NCBI GenBank assembly: GCA_030737875.1
Contig: CM060911.1
Span: forward strand, 51,167,001 to 51,231,000
Origin: Allium sativum
Lineage: Eukaryota; Streptophyta; Magnoliopsida; Asparagales; Amaryllidaceae
Direction of reading: 5' to 3'
DNA length: 64,000 nt
Positions 35,553 through 48,600 of the stretch are shown here, in pieces; the first letter of the stretch is position 1, and each line of letters opens with the position of its first letter. The position numbers and the translations under genes are program-made. Under the pieces are notes generated by a model. That model saw only the letters and a list, made by a program, of their open reading frames with translations, ran no database searches and was not told the DNA's origin.

Positions 35553-38500
35553 ATGAATGCAAACACAATCTTGCTTTCCGAAGTGGTTTTCGGTACCAAC
35601 TGGAATACTGTTAGAGTTAGAGTTGGTAGATTGTGGAAATTGATCAGTCAAGCAACACATGAAATGTACGGCATCAACATGCAATTTTTGGATTCAAAGG
35701 TATTTTCTTCTCAACTGATTATATACTTTAGTATAACCCCCAATAATTTTATTCGTTTCTCTATAATTTTATTTCGTCGTCACATTTAATAGGAAAATGA
35801 AAAAGAGGTGTCAATCCGAAAACATATTCTGCATCAATTTGATAATACATTTGAGGAGTCTTCGGTGTATGATGTCACACGGTTTAACGTACAGGAGGCT
35901 GACAAGACATATAGAACCGTAAATGATAAATGGATAATAATTGTACGACCTGATACCCAAGTTGTGAAGGTTAATGAAGCTTTGGACGATATACCTCGAT
36001 ACAAATTTGGTTTTGCTGATGAATCCACGCTCATTACAAGGCTATACCAAATTGTGCAACTCACTGGTATGGTGATCGACTTTTACTTTTTAACCTCTCA
36101 CTTCTCCTACAAGGTGATGTCAAATATGACGCTGCAATTTTTTTTTTAATAGATCTTGGTGGATTGTTGCATGCAATTACAAACGTTTTCAATGTTACGA
36201 CTAAAAAAGGAACTCAATCTATTAAACGGGAGTTGCATGTGGAAAACGATAGGTTTGATTTTATTCATGCCACTGTATTCATCGAAAAACCTTTAGATTT
36301 CTTCTTCAAAATTACCGTATCTAATCATGCAGTGGAAAATTTGTGGTTTCTTTCTGGGGTGACCAAAGAGATATAGTTGACGAGACAGTCATGGATAAAT
36401 TCGACCATTCTCCAACCATTGTTATCACTTCATTGACTGTTTCAGCTTGTGGACGTACGTTTGTTTCGCATATAACCCAATCACTTATGTTGAATTTGTT
36501 TGACTTAATTACCGTTGTTGGCCACAGGATCATTTACCTATAACGCAACAAAAGCAACTAAGATTTATTTTGATATTGATTCTCCTCAATTAGTTGGCAT
36601 CACTACACGGTACCTACTACCCCACTTTTGATTTTTTTTTTCCAATTCAATAACCTTTCCAAACTAAAATGCGCTCACACTGGTTACCTCCCTTTCTAAC
36701 AAGGTGCAAACTTGATGATGACCGAAAAATTATTTACATTGAGCATGGCATAAAGCCGGACTTGGACGAGCATCAACATGTTGATTCCACACTGTCCCAA
36801 TTTACGAGCGAAGTTCGTTCAGGACATTGTCGGGTACTTACTCTCTACGTTCAATGCATGCCATAATTTTTTTTTTTCCACTTCATTTCTTATTTTAAAC
36901 GTAAAACCATGTTTAACACTATATATTACATAACCACTTCAAACTGGCCCACGTGGAACTTCGGTTATTTGCAGTGTGCATGTAAACTTTACAATTATGT
37001 TACAAGTAATCATATTACACGTGCATGCTACTATTTTCTTTACCTGAACATATCATCTGGATGGGCATGTTTTAATTAATTTACTGAAATAACTTCTCAT
37101 GACTGTTGTATGCTATTGTACCGCTATAATAACCGTTGTTCACTTACAGGGAAAAATTTATGTTATTCCCGTCACTATAGTTAAGGTGAAAACTACATCT
37201 AATTGAAGCTACCTCTCTTGCCCGCTTTGTAAATCCTCAGTTCGACTAGACGGGGCTCAATTTTTCTGCACCGGTTGCCATAAAATGACGCCAAATCCTT
37301 TAAATAGGTTTGCAACTTTTTGTTTTATGTTAGTTAACGCGCTTTCAAACGTACTACGCTTTTCACACAATAACATAGGTATCGTGTCAATTTGGATATT
37401 ATGGACTCCACCATGACTACAACTATTACTGCTTTTGGCAACGAAGCTAAAGCTGTTATAGGCCATAACGTTGACGATCTTCTTGCTATCTACAAATCGG
37501 TACCATTTTTTTTTGCACTCTTACCCACATTTATACATAACAATCGACTGTCTTATGATGCAAGTTATGTTACTATAATATGCTCTACCACTGACAGTAC
37601 ACACACGTCCATATTTTTTTTTTTCTTTTCTTTCATTACACTGTACATCCGTCGATCCATGTGTTCATATATGTTTCATTGAATCACTCATTCCTTATCT
37701 CACGTTATCACACGCATGACATTATTTTGTCACTGTTCTCTCCTTCATTATTATTTTTACGCTTTGTTTGCTCTTTTAACATGCTTCTATGTATGTTTGC
37801 ATATATGCAATATAACCTTACTTTATTCTGCCTTACGTTTACATTTCGCATAACGTAACACGTACAACTCTACTGGTACTGTCACTTTTTTTTTTTTCTT
37901 TATATGCTTTCTTGCTGCTGTACTATTGGCATCAACGCTGACCTATATGCTTACTTTTATTGTCCCTATGCTACTTTACGTTACACCATGCATGGATGAT
38001 TTCATCATGTCATCATGCTTACAGTACACTATTTTTTCCCTTACTTTTTTACATTTTTTTATGCGTTATAAACACACACATTTTTTTTCCATTCTATCTC
38101 CAGTTGATTGGAGTTGACAAAATTGACAACATATTCAATCAAATTCCCGGTTCTGAGGCTGTGGTGGAGTTCAAACAAAGCAATCGTGAGATAAACACTA
38201 CTGATATTTACTTTACCGCAAAGAAAATTTCAAAGAAGAAACATATGACTGATGCGGCAGATGTGCAAACCCAGGTTCGTTTACGCTGCAATTACACTAA
38301 CATTCAATACTTCGCCATTTACCATTATATTATCTGATTTCTACTGCCATAGATAACTCCACCAAGCGAAAATAGTTCCACTCCAAATTTTCAATCACCT
38401 ACAAACACTTCCATTACACGAAACTCAACCGTTGACAAAGGAAAGCAAAAGATGATTGAGGTAAGTCTTCCAACACTATATACTTACAACGACAATTCAA

Positions 38501-39295
38501 CTTATACAAATTAATATTTTATATTTTGGTTCCAGGAAACTGTTTCACCAAAACAATTGGCATCTGACATGATTCAAGCAAAAAAAGGTCCAAATCGTGG
38601 GATTGTGATAAAGGTATAAAATACAAACATTAAATACCATGATCGTTAATTTTACATCAAATTTTCATGTTCAACAAGTCTTCAAAATCACATGTAAGCA
38701 AGCGTTAACAATAACTTTTTTTTACAACATTCAACACTTCTTCAATTATTCAGCGTGCGTATCAAATTTTTATACCAGCCATTTTCTTACCCAAACTAAA
38801 ACATGAATTATTCTTTTGATCTGCTTCCTAGGCAAACATATTCATCAGCATTAATTAAGCTCGAACGGTTGACGAATCTTCCATTTCTTACTAATCTTTT
38901 ATTACCAATATCCCCCTTGAACGTGCGTGGTTTATATCCATTTATTTACTGTTCTTCCTTTTGTACTCATAAGTGTCATCACATATGTTTTTAGGACAAT
39001 TGCCAGTACTTAAATGAACTTCATACTAGCCTTATGATTCTCAATACCGTCTACTGACTTAAGGATGATCAATTTTTTTCAACCTTCACAAACCTGACAC
39101 GTGTAACTGCTAATTGATGACAAGCCAAACATTTCATGTTATTAATATGCTGAAAAAGAAATATATATTAATTATAAACATTTACGACTAATTTTATTTT
39201 TTATTATTTAATTCTCTTCTTAGGACTTGGACGACAAACGAACTGCGTCTGATTCACCGTTAGCGAAGACTCGGGATAAAAGACCCAAAAAATAG
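35553..39295 (+). pseudogene. RPA70-like single-strand DNA-binding gene of the Helitron, one nonsense codon
   Basis: Twelve exons with GT-AG joins in consistent phase: 35553-35699, 35793-36066, 36153-36252, 36333-36454, 36528-36609, 36704-36833, 37150-37307, 37379-37499, 38104-38274, 38353-38460, 38536-38613, 39224-39295 (521 codons). Exons 1-2 form the first OB fold (VRVRVGRLWKLIS). Exons 3-6 form the second (VVSFWGDQRD around residues 178-187, then ATKIYFDID). Exons 7-9 form the zinc-binding third domain (C309, C312, C325, C328). Codon 304 is TGA (37204-37206), where relatives usually have Trp before the zinc site. The readable product would stop after the second OB fold. Plant Helitrons often carry such genes; a role in protecting single strands during transposition is presumed. 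Exons beyond the zinc domain are Lys/Ser-rich and less certain. Confidence 0.85.
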
Positions 39296-40094
39296 CTTCA
39301 CTCCCTGCTGCATTACTCTCATCTACGTCCCATGTCTGTTATTTTAAGTAATTGTATAACTTGGCATTAATTTCATTTTTAAAGACAATATATTTGGTTT
39401 GTTCTACCTTATGACCTATGTGTGTTTTTTGTTATTCTTCAAACATTTGTTGAAGAAACCATGTATTCTTTGTTGTATCTTATATCAATCTATATCTATA
39501 TTTCATTCATTCACCTTACCCACATTGCATTACCAACACTACTTTTCTTCATCCTTACATATCCATTGCAAACATTACATTTCTATGATTTTGCTGTACT
39601 GTGACATGGATTTACAAATATGCGGTTCAGATTGTTTATTCTTTAAACTATATTATTTTACTACCCAGCTATACTTTCAATTATCCTTTCAATATAACTG
39701 TTATTTTATTTCAACAGTTTATCCCAGCTTGCTTTATATAAAAAATACACATGCTTCACTGCTTCCTTCCAAATACGTCAAACATGTGCCAGCTGTATTT
39801 GCTACCTCTGGTTGTTACTTTACCAAGTCAGCAACCAATCCACCGTATAATTCTTTTCCAGTCATACTTTACAAATAAAAATTCCTACTTTCTACTTACT
39901 GATGTATCTGTTTTTGCTCCAAGAATAAATTTATTTCAAAAATATATACACTTAGATGCAACCATATGAAACACTTTGCTTCATATTTTCATCAACTTCA
40001 GTATCAACGCAGGCGATCGAAACCATTCACCACCCTGCTCTCCTCATTAATTTTATTCTTTGAAATACATCATTAACATAAACTAAACACTACG
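39296..40094. other. Helitron 3' non-coding region
   Basis: About 800 AT-rich bases between the RPA-like gene and the terminal hairpin. Open frames at 39399-39878 show no domain. Likely the 3' untranslated region. Confidence 0.5.
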
Positions 40095-40122
40095 CGTGTG
40101 CGAAGCACGGGATACTCACTGG
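40095..40122 (+). other. Helitron 3' terminus: hairpin and CTRR
   Basis: GTGC (40098-40101) pairs with GCAC (40105-40108) around a GAA loop, extended by a wobble and an outer C-G pair. After 11 bases the element ends in CTGG, followed by T. This is the replication-stop signal of Helitrons. Confidence 0.88.
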
Positions 40123-43100
40123 TTTATAAATACACGATCAGCCCCTATCTTCTTCTCTTCTTACTTCAGAAAAATCGAAATGGTCATTCCTTTAAAAACC
40201 GTGAATTCTCCCCTCTTCAAAATTCGAAACCAAAATCCTCTTAGACTCGAATTCATTTCAAATAAAAATAGTGTAATCAATTCAAGATGTGTATGCCAAT
40301 GGTTTTTGGTCTGGCTCCGTTCCGTATAGCGAATTAGGGGAGATTGAACGATAGAGTGTAGGGATGTCGGAGGTGGAAGCGACTGTGGCATGTCGATCAG
40401 TTAGGCGAGGCGTGTGAACTGGAGGAATTTTGTGGGGTTTTGATCAAATTAACATCGATCGAAATTAGGGCTGCTGGGATTGTCGCGATCTGGAGGAGCT
40501 CGAAGTCGCTATTTTCATAAGGAGGGTTGTGAATTCCAATCCATGGTGATGGGTGTGTTTGCTAATGCGGGAGGCTGATGCTGTTCGTTCTTGAGATTGT
40601 AGAAGGATTACGCTAGTCAAATTGTGATGGAGGGGAGATTTTGGGCTGACTGTGGGGGAAGTTGTTGGAGTGTACGGCAATGGCAGAAGGTTTCCGTAGA
40701 TTCAAATTTTAAGAAGGAAGATTAAACAGGGATAACCCAGTATGGTGTAAACGCGAATGCTGTGTTGAGTACTATACAATGCCATACTTTTCTCCTTTCT
40801 ATGATGCCTAATCAGAGGATGAAAGGTTTTTGGAGAGATTACAGACTGACAATATCAAATTGGTTCCCACTGATCGATTAACTGGAAGGAAATAGGAAAC
40901 AACTATGAAATAAACAATGTCATAAAAAGTGGAGCCAATCAAGAAATGTGAAAATGGCAAAAAAGTATATGGCTATGTATAGCCGAGCAACTGAAAATTC
41001 TATGCTGTGGAAAATGATATAATGCGCTTTTCACCAAGGTATTAAGTTTAAATTATTTTTAATAAAATTAGTGTATGAAAATTTAGTTCTTTCCAAACTT
41101 ATACTCGAATTGCATGAAACGAAGTTAGTGGGATTCGTATCGATGTAGACTTGGCATACAGACTGATTTGAGGTGATTTAGAACCAGCTGGGATTTTCGA
41201 TTAAATTAAACGTCTATTTAATTTGATCAAAAGCGAATCGATATTTCAACAATAAAGTAAAAAAAAATCAAGGTGAGTAAACTCACTCTCTTGTTCGTTT
41301 ATAATTTTATTATAAACGAACTTTTACTTAGTATATAATTTTTATATACTGTTTGTTGGCTGTTTGGATGCATTGATGAATTATTTATTTATTGTGGCTA
41401 TTATATATACTAGTTATATTTAGGATTGGTAGTTAGATATTTCCGCAAATTTTTAGCGAATGATACCGTTTGCACCCTGCACAATAGCGCATGACCTTCT
41501 ACACCACAATATCCTGCCTTGAAGCAGGATTGATATTATTTATGTCGTTTAATATCTGTAGATGCATGAAAAACTGATTGGAGGGATCCAACTGGATTCC
41601 TCAACAATCAAATTGTTTTCTTCATATATTGTATTATATGATGCGATATGTAATATGTGATTGATTGTTGGATGTTTTGAATGTTTGAATAACACTGGCC
41701 CTAAAATAATTAGTATTTAAATACCATAAAAATATATTTGAATGAAAGGAAAAGAAATGGAGTTTGAAAAGGAAAATTTATTTTTTTCCAAAAATAGAAA
41801 TTGAATTTCGAATGGGCTAGAAAATATAAATTTGTTTAATAATAAAAACAAGCAGTTGAATTCAAAAACGATGTTTATAAATGAAGTGAAATAAATTATC
41901 ATTAGATAATTTGAGAATGTAAATTCAAGTGTGAATGTGAAGGGAAACGAGAGTCATTTCGATAAAAGGGAACGATAATATTTATTCCGATACTCAGAAT
42001 GTAAATTGAATTGGAATAAATCCATATGGATTTATCATTGAAATTCGACTATGTCGAATTTATAAAAATATATTATTTCTAGGAAAAATATTGGAATTGT
42101 ATTAAAATGGAACTAAAATTTAGAATATGAAAGTAGATTCTATGTTTATATATATTGGTTATAGTAATTAAATATTCCAAAATAGGAATTGGGTTTCAAG
42201 TCGATTTTGAAATTGAAGCTTGTTTAATATATAAAACAAGGAAAGTAATTTATAAACGATGTTTATAAATGTAGTGAAGAAATTATCATAGGATAATTTG
42301 GAAGTTTAAATTCAAACGTGAATTTAAAAGGAATTGGAAATCATTTGTGGAAAGGGAGCGATAGATTTTATTTCAGAAGTTGGAATATAAACTGAATTGA
42401 GATGAATCCAAGGAATTTAAAATTGAATCTGATTATGTCGAATTTCATATGATAATTTATTTCCAAGAAAATTGGTATTTAATATAGAAGTTGAGTTGTA
42501 AATGAAATTATAACTGAATATGAATTTTGAAGGAAATAATTGACGAATTTGAATAATCGGAATTTTTAAGAAAATTTGAAAACATAGCTTAAATTATATT
42601 AAAATATGGAAAAATGGAATTGGAATTAATTTAATAAATGAAGTTTAAACATTTACATTTAAATTTATTTAAAACGAACACATTGCGACGGGGTAGTTTG
42701 TGGTTTTGCGTTTTGAACTTCAATTGAGTATATAGAACTCAGTATAAGTCAGAATTTTTTGAAGCAAGAATCATCTGAATCTATTTAATGATAATTTTCT
42801 AATGGAAGAGAAAATTCTGGATTTTGTGTTATAAATTTTGAGTTATGTCAAAATCACATTTCCAGAAAAACAGCGGTATAATCATTTATAAACCATAATG
42901 ATTTAATTAAGAAAATAAGAGGATTTTGAGTAAACAATATTTAGATTTCCATCAGAAAAATACAGGCTTGAGTTACAAAATAAATATGAATTCAAGTGGA
43001 GTAAATGAATTGATTTTGAAACAAAGATCAGATTTTTTATCATTGAATGAAGTTAACTAGTAAGAAATTAATTAGTTAAAGGAGTTTGGATCGAACTTAG

Positions 43101-45481
43101 TTTTGGTTAAGTGAATTAGATTTAAAATTTAAAATTTGAAGTTGAATATGGAACTCAAGTTAGAAATGAAATTTGACTTGTGTATAAGCAAATTAAAAAT
43201 ATATTTTAACATGATATGATCAAATAAAAACAGGTCCGGCAAAAGAGCTAATTAGAGAATGAATTAGTGTATTGAATTAAAACAATTGGGTTAATTTGAA
43301 ACAAATTTTGAATGGCTGAATATATATGAGACAGGTATGGAATGAAGCTAACGAAAGAAATAAATTGAATGCTCGACAAAAAAGTATGAGTTTAATTCAG
43401 TATGAGAATTTTATAAGCCTATTTGGCAAGCCGTTTGGCTTTTTGATTTTGTTTTTGAATGGAAAGGGCCTAGAGAGGCGATTTGTAGTTGTACCGACTA
43501 AGCCATACAAAGGAGACGCTGGCGCAATTTTCCAAAAATTTAAGGAGATAGGAAAATTTAAGAAAGTTTAATAGCTAAAAACCGATTTATCGATTATATG
43601 TGGAATTTAAAAAGAGAATAAGCTTATAACGGAATTTTATAAGTAAAAGGGAAATTTATAAAATTAAATCTTGATAGGTTGGAAGGAGAAACATATACAT
43701 GTTTAAAAAGGATAATTTGCAGTAATTTTGGTTGTTGTAACGATGTTTTACACAACATCCGTTTTAACCCAAGTAAGTGTGATTTTGGAAATATAATAGC
43801 TAATAATTCTAAGTATAGAAAATAAATTATTTCGTGGAAGAGATAAGTAATTGGAAATGTTTTTCAACTAAAAAGAAGATATTTTCTAAATATAGAAAAT
43901 GAAGAATATGTAATATGGAAATGTTTTCCAGGTTTGGTAAGATTCCAAGCGGGATTGAAATATCTCAGTAAGGAGACTAGGAAGAATTTAATTAATGAAA
44001 ATTTAATTAAAAAGGGCTCAGTGATTGTTTGGTGCAAATTAATAGTATTCCCTTTGGGAATATGATCTATGGATGAATGTTTGTTTGTTCGATAGTTAAA
44101 TAATCGACTATGGAAGTATTGGCCAATTTAATATCATTGTTATCACTACGGAGAGACCTGTTGGATTTATTATTCAAAAATCACTCCGTAAAGGCATAAC
44201 CGTTATAAATTAAATATGTTGAAGATAATTGAAGATGGAGTATAGTTTAATGGCTATTTTGTTAATCCTACGTATAAATTGCCTATGGATTGATGGAATG
44301 GTGCCTTCGGTTTGTCCAGTCCCAGGACTACTTGTATGGATGAATGTTTGACAGAGTATGCCTAACAGATCATCTACGTTGATCTCTTCAAACGTATTTA
44401 CATTTGGTGGAAGAGGAATTCGTTTCTCTTAGCTTTGTTCTCGTGATATTTTTGGTGAAATCAAATGATTTGGCGGGTTTGACGATGTGTCATTCAAAGT
44501 GAATGATTATGTGATGTTAAAAAGGTGAGTGTGGCCCCAAGCCTCACAACTAGGAAATGACAAAAATTGGGCAGGCAGCATGGCAATGTGGGTCGCTCCC
44601 ATTAGGGTGTATTATCACCTGATCTAAAGAAAAATCCATTTTCTTCTTTATTCTACCGTTATTGTATGCTTCGGTAACAGTTGTCGATCCCAACAGTTGG
44701 TGATAAGACATTCGGTACGCTCAAGCGAAATGAGTGGTCAGTCATGTGTAGCCTGGGTTACAAGATGTTCTTGTTGAGCCCAGTGTATTCCTCTCTAGAG
44801 ATACGCTATCGAAAGGTGTTTTCATACCTTGTGATAGTTGGAAATACATTCTTTAATAAGCGCCATATGGTTTTGAATGTATACTATGTATGTGGAGCGT
44901 GAGATGCAAGCTTTCCGCTAGATTGCTATTGATCTAATTTGACACTATTATAGTATCAGAATAGTGTTGATACAAAGAATATTTTGGGTTATCATAAGGT
45001 AAAAACTATCTGTGTTTTTGTGTGGATCAGTCTTATGATTATCCTTTCTTTTAAAAATTAAATCAAGTGGTTGGAGTTTACTTGTATCGGTTCGATGACT
45101 GATCCAGAGTTTATTTTATTTTACCCCAAACTATTGGGTGCCCAAATTTGTATGGGTAATCAAGCAGTTCAGGTGTTTACAAATATAGATGGAGGAGCTT
45201 GGAGCAGGAGGCTTTAGCGTTAGATATCTACCATTTATTTCCACTGTAATGTATTGTGTTGTACTCTGATGATGGTATGCATATACAATTACAAGTTATG
45301 TATTTCAAAAGGTGTTATATATATTATATTTTTCCACTACGATGTGAGGTTATGTATTATTATTTTTGTTCTACTTCTATCTTTTCTTGTTTATCATAAT
45401 GATTCATATTTCTGTGCAATTCGGGTTGGATGTGTGTTATATTTAGTCAACTCAAAGGGTACGGATTTGCGGGCCATTACA
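40123..45481 (+). other. Right part of the 6-kb solo LTR: TATA box, leader, AT-rich body
   Basis: TATAAATA at 40125-40132 begins right after the Helitron end. The next kilobase is GC-richer, and a GTGAGT donor occurs near 41272. From there to 45481 the sequence is AT-rich with repeated GAATTGGAAT-like words and no coding domain (the 81-codon frame at 43326-43571 is not recognised). The final 1.2 kb resembles the end of the decayed LTR at 6856-21131. No clear C-tract acceptor is seen in this copy. Confidence 0.65.
40125..40132 (+). promoter_or_regulatory. TATA box of the 6-kb LTR
   Basis: TATAAATA two bases after the Helitron 3' end. The LTR's own upstream promoter region (21480-22090) is now 18 kb away. 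Confidence 0.6.
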
Positions 45482-45608
45482 AAAACTAAAGTTAATCCTT
45501 GAACTGATGATAACGAAGTATTCGGGCTGAGTAAAACAGGGAAATATAGTAAAATTTGACAGTAACTATACTTTTTATTACATAATTCAATTGAGCAATT
45601 AAAATAAA

Positions 45609-45635
45609 CTAGTGCGAACCCGTGTTTCGCACGAG
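45609..45635 (-). other. 3' terminus of the second Helitron
   Basis: CCCGTGTTTCGCACGAG forms the hairpin (GTG or CGTG with CAC or CACG around a TTC loop). The terminus CTAG is at 45609-45612 and the flanking base on the minus strand is T. Confidence 0.85.
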
Positions 45636-48600
45636 GGGTGTAAGTGAAAATAGTTGTATGAACATTTGAAGTAGGCAACAAATGAAGAGCACTCCAAGAA
45701 ACTCAGTCATGAATAACTTCGCATTTATTCACTGTTTGAAACTTGTAAAATAATGGGACATGTTATTTGCACCTTAGTGGCAAAGAAAGTCTTATGTATT
45801 ATAGTTCTGAATAGCCGCACATCATAATTTTGCTAAGATAACAGTAACTCCGATTTGCATAACATATGTAGTTTTACTCGTTGCTCGAACTATCGCTCGA
45901 GTGCTTATGACAGACTTTTACGCAGAGGGAGAACAAAAACCAAATTAGGCTTCATGCTCTTAGATTTAAGTCAGGCAACATGTTCAATAGATTTGGTTAC
46001 AATCCTAGACTAAAATGTCCTGAATAAAGCTGGATTTCATAATCTTAGAGTAAAGTCCAAATAAATCAACAGAAAATTTGCATTTCAAATTTTAGACAAC
46101 ATAAGATGCAATAATAATATAATGTAATTAAATATGTCGAACTGATTGTGGCTGTACTTTTGAAGAATGATCTAACATTGCGAGCCCAACTTATGAACGT
46201 AATCGGACATCAAAAAGAAAAGAAAATTGCAAGTGAATGAATAATTAATAACAGAACGCCTGAGTAGTTTTTCTCTATAAGAAAATAGCCACATTAAATG
46301 CTTATGCATTCAAAGATCTGCTAAAATATCTCATATCCTTCTTAAATTTATTAATACATATGCATAACAAATAATAATACTTCAACTCAACAAACTATAG
46401 TACACAATCACACGTCAAATCAACAATAACAACAATGCATAAATATAATGTAAATTCTTGTTTTTGAAAACAACATTTGTATCGCATTCACTGTAAATAA
46501 TAAATAACATAATGAGAAATAAAAAAAATGCATTTTTGTTTAAGCTGGAGCGCATGATATCCCAAGCTACAATGAAATCTCCATAATTTGACGTCGGGGG
46601 CCATTGAAGCAAACACACTGAATTGAGTTTTGTGAACAGACTACCATTGGGACGTCTACTTCTTTCGATTCACTGAAGATATGCAACACATTCGACTATT
46701 TATGCTAAGGTCAATGGGTAAAGATTAGTTAATTTGATAGGAGAAGCATAGCATAATTGAAAAACAGTTGATATGATTTAATTTTATATACTGAGCACAA
46801 CATAACATCAAAATAGTTGTTAGGTCATTCATTTTAAACAATGTCGCACTCAATAATAGTCATTAGTATACATCGCAGAGTTATTCCACCCATAGTACCA
46901 ATCTTCAACGAAATTTTTTTGACCCTAATAACAGTTCTTTACTACAATAATATTGTAATGTACTATCTTTTCATGGGGATAACAAATATGTATTCCATGA
47001 GCTACGCAAAAGTATTGTATTATATTATTTTAGCTAGATGATCTTTTACAATTTCAACAAATTCGCAGCTCTTTTAGAGAAACCATGTTGAAAACAATGG
47101 CTTGAAGTATGAAGAAATAGGCAGAAATGGTAATAGTTTGAAGTGCAGTAAAAGTATATTTATCCATTATTAGGGAAACTCATGCTATGCACACATATTT
47201 AACTTATAACATGCTAAAGATAAACTGTTTTACAGTGTTTCCTTGTATTAAGGTGAAGCCCATGAACATAACTTATAACAAAAGCCAAAAAACTTGTCTT
47301 TCACATTTAAATATACAAAAGAAAGACATAAATAAAAAGAAAACAAAAGAAATAATGGTCTCTGATTTGCTTGTTTACCTCTTCATGAGCTATTAGACAA
47401 TTTGATGGTTTGCAAATTTGAACATTTAGTAATAGGGTCTAACAATGTATTAAATGTCGCATATACAGTTTTTACAAAAAAATAATTTTAACTAGACATA
47501 ATTGGGGAGCAGATTACAATTATTTACAATGATGTAAACTATATCCTAGTAAATTGAGTGTTTTATCTTGGAGAATGTTTTATATGTTATGCACCGGGAG
47601 AACCATTCACATTTCCCGACTTCAATTTGTTACTGTAGATTTTCAACGTTCAAGCAAAACATGCATATTTGTTTATCATTGCTATAAAATGATCGTAAAA
47701 TAATAATTACCATTCTAAACTCTGATGAAAATAGACCAAAATGCTAAAACTTTTTATTTGAAAATTTTATGTTTTCAAACTTAATGCACTGTCCTCTAAT
47801 TTTAACAAACAACAAAAATGAACACAAGCTAACGTGTAATAGATTTTATCAATATCATGGATCTATAGTTGAGGGGGAATATTCAGGTGTAAAAGAATTG
47901 AGTAATGATTAATTGATTATCCCATATTGTTATATTGATGGTGGTAGTCACTATTCTTATGAGACTTTGCTTTCAATTGCAGTAATATTATATAATTTAT
48001 CCATGTACATAGATTTGTTTACTGGGCTGTGTTTGCAAAATCTCAATTAATGTTGTACATTAGTAGACTTTTTTCCCTAGGTTTCTAGCTACTAAATTTA
48101 GTTTCCCAAAATCACTCATAAAACTAATAACTCAACAAATGGTAAAGATACTGCACCAAAAGTAGGAGCTCAATAGGTAATTGAATATGCCCAGCTCAAA
48201 AGAAGGGCCAACATATAATGGAGCTAAAAACTATAAAATTTTCATTGGTGCAAACATTTTGATGCATATGGCCAAAAAGATAGTGATCACCTGATCTTAA
48301 AATTTAGAATGATTATGCACCCACTAAAATACCATGAAAGCATTAAACTGACTTTATTTTGTTTCCCTATTTTAATAATTTTCTATGGAGTTTGAGGTAA
48401 TTAATAATTGTTGTTTATGTACCCTTTCGTCTGCACATCATCACATCACATGCAAAAAATTCAATGTGGCCGAAATAACACATATTTAACACTTTAATTT
48501 ATGACGGAACTTTTTAGTTTTGTTCGCACGTTACATTTTGTCAGCATTGATTTATTAATAAAAGTGAATGTGCTTGTTTCCATTCTAAGTGTTTATATAG

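Larger units (their letters stand above)
22091..40122 (+). mobile_element. Autonomous-type plant Helitron, 18.0 kb
   Basis: The 5' end TCTATTACTTATATATTAAA at 22091 has the TC start and the A/T pattern of plant Helitron ends. The 3' end has a hairpin (40095-40111) and, 11 bases later, CTGG at 40122 (CTRR), followed by T. The base before the 5' end is G, where A is usual. There are no terminal inverted repeats and no target duplication, as expected of Helitrons. Inside, on the same strand, are a RepHel gene (27002-31892) and an RPA70-like gene (35553-39295). It is inserted in the solo LTR directly upstream of that LTR's TATA box. Confidence 0.93.
21480..45481 (+). repeat. Solo LTR of about 6 kb, split by the large Helitron
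   Basis: Starts TGTAACGACCG at 21480, ends GGGCCATTACA at 45481 and is flanked by AAAAC on both sides (21475-21479 and 45482-45486). Removing the Helitron (22091-40122) leaves 611 + 5359 bp. Its first 600 bases match the LTR starting at 63425 (ATTTATCGATTT, GATTATCGTAAT and GAAACGATAA words in the same order). The second part starts with a TATA box, then a 5' exon-like stretch and a GTGAGT donor near 41272; the rest is AT-rich. No primer-binding site or coding domain is present, so it is a solo LTR. Confidence 0.82.

Noticed and set aside
43326..43571. 81-codon frame in the 6-kb LTR
   Set aside because: It lies in an AT-rich LTR body, with no homology I recognise and no conserved partner in the related LTRs.
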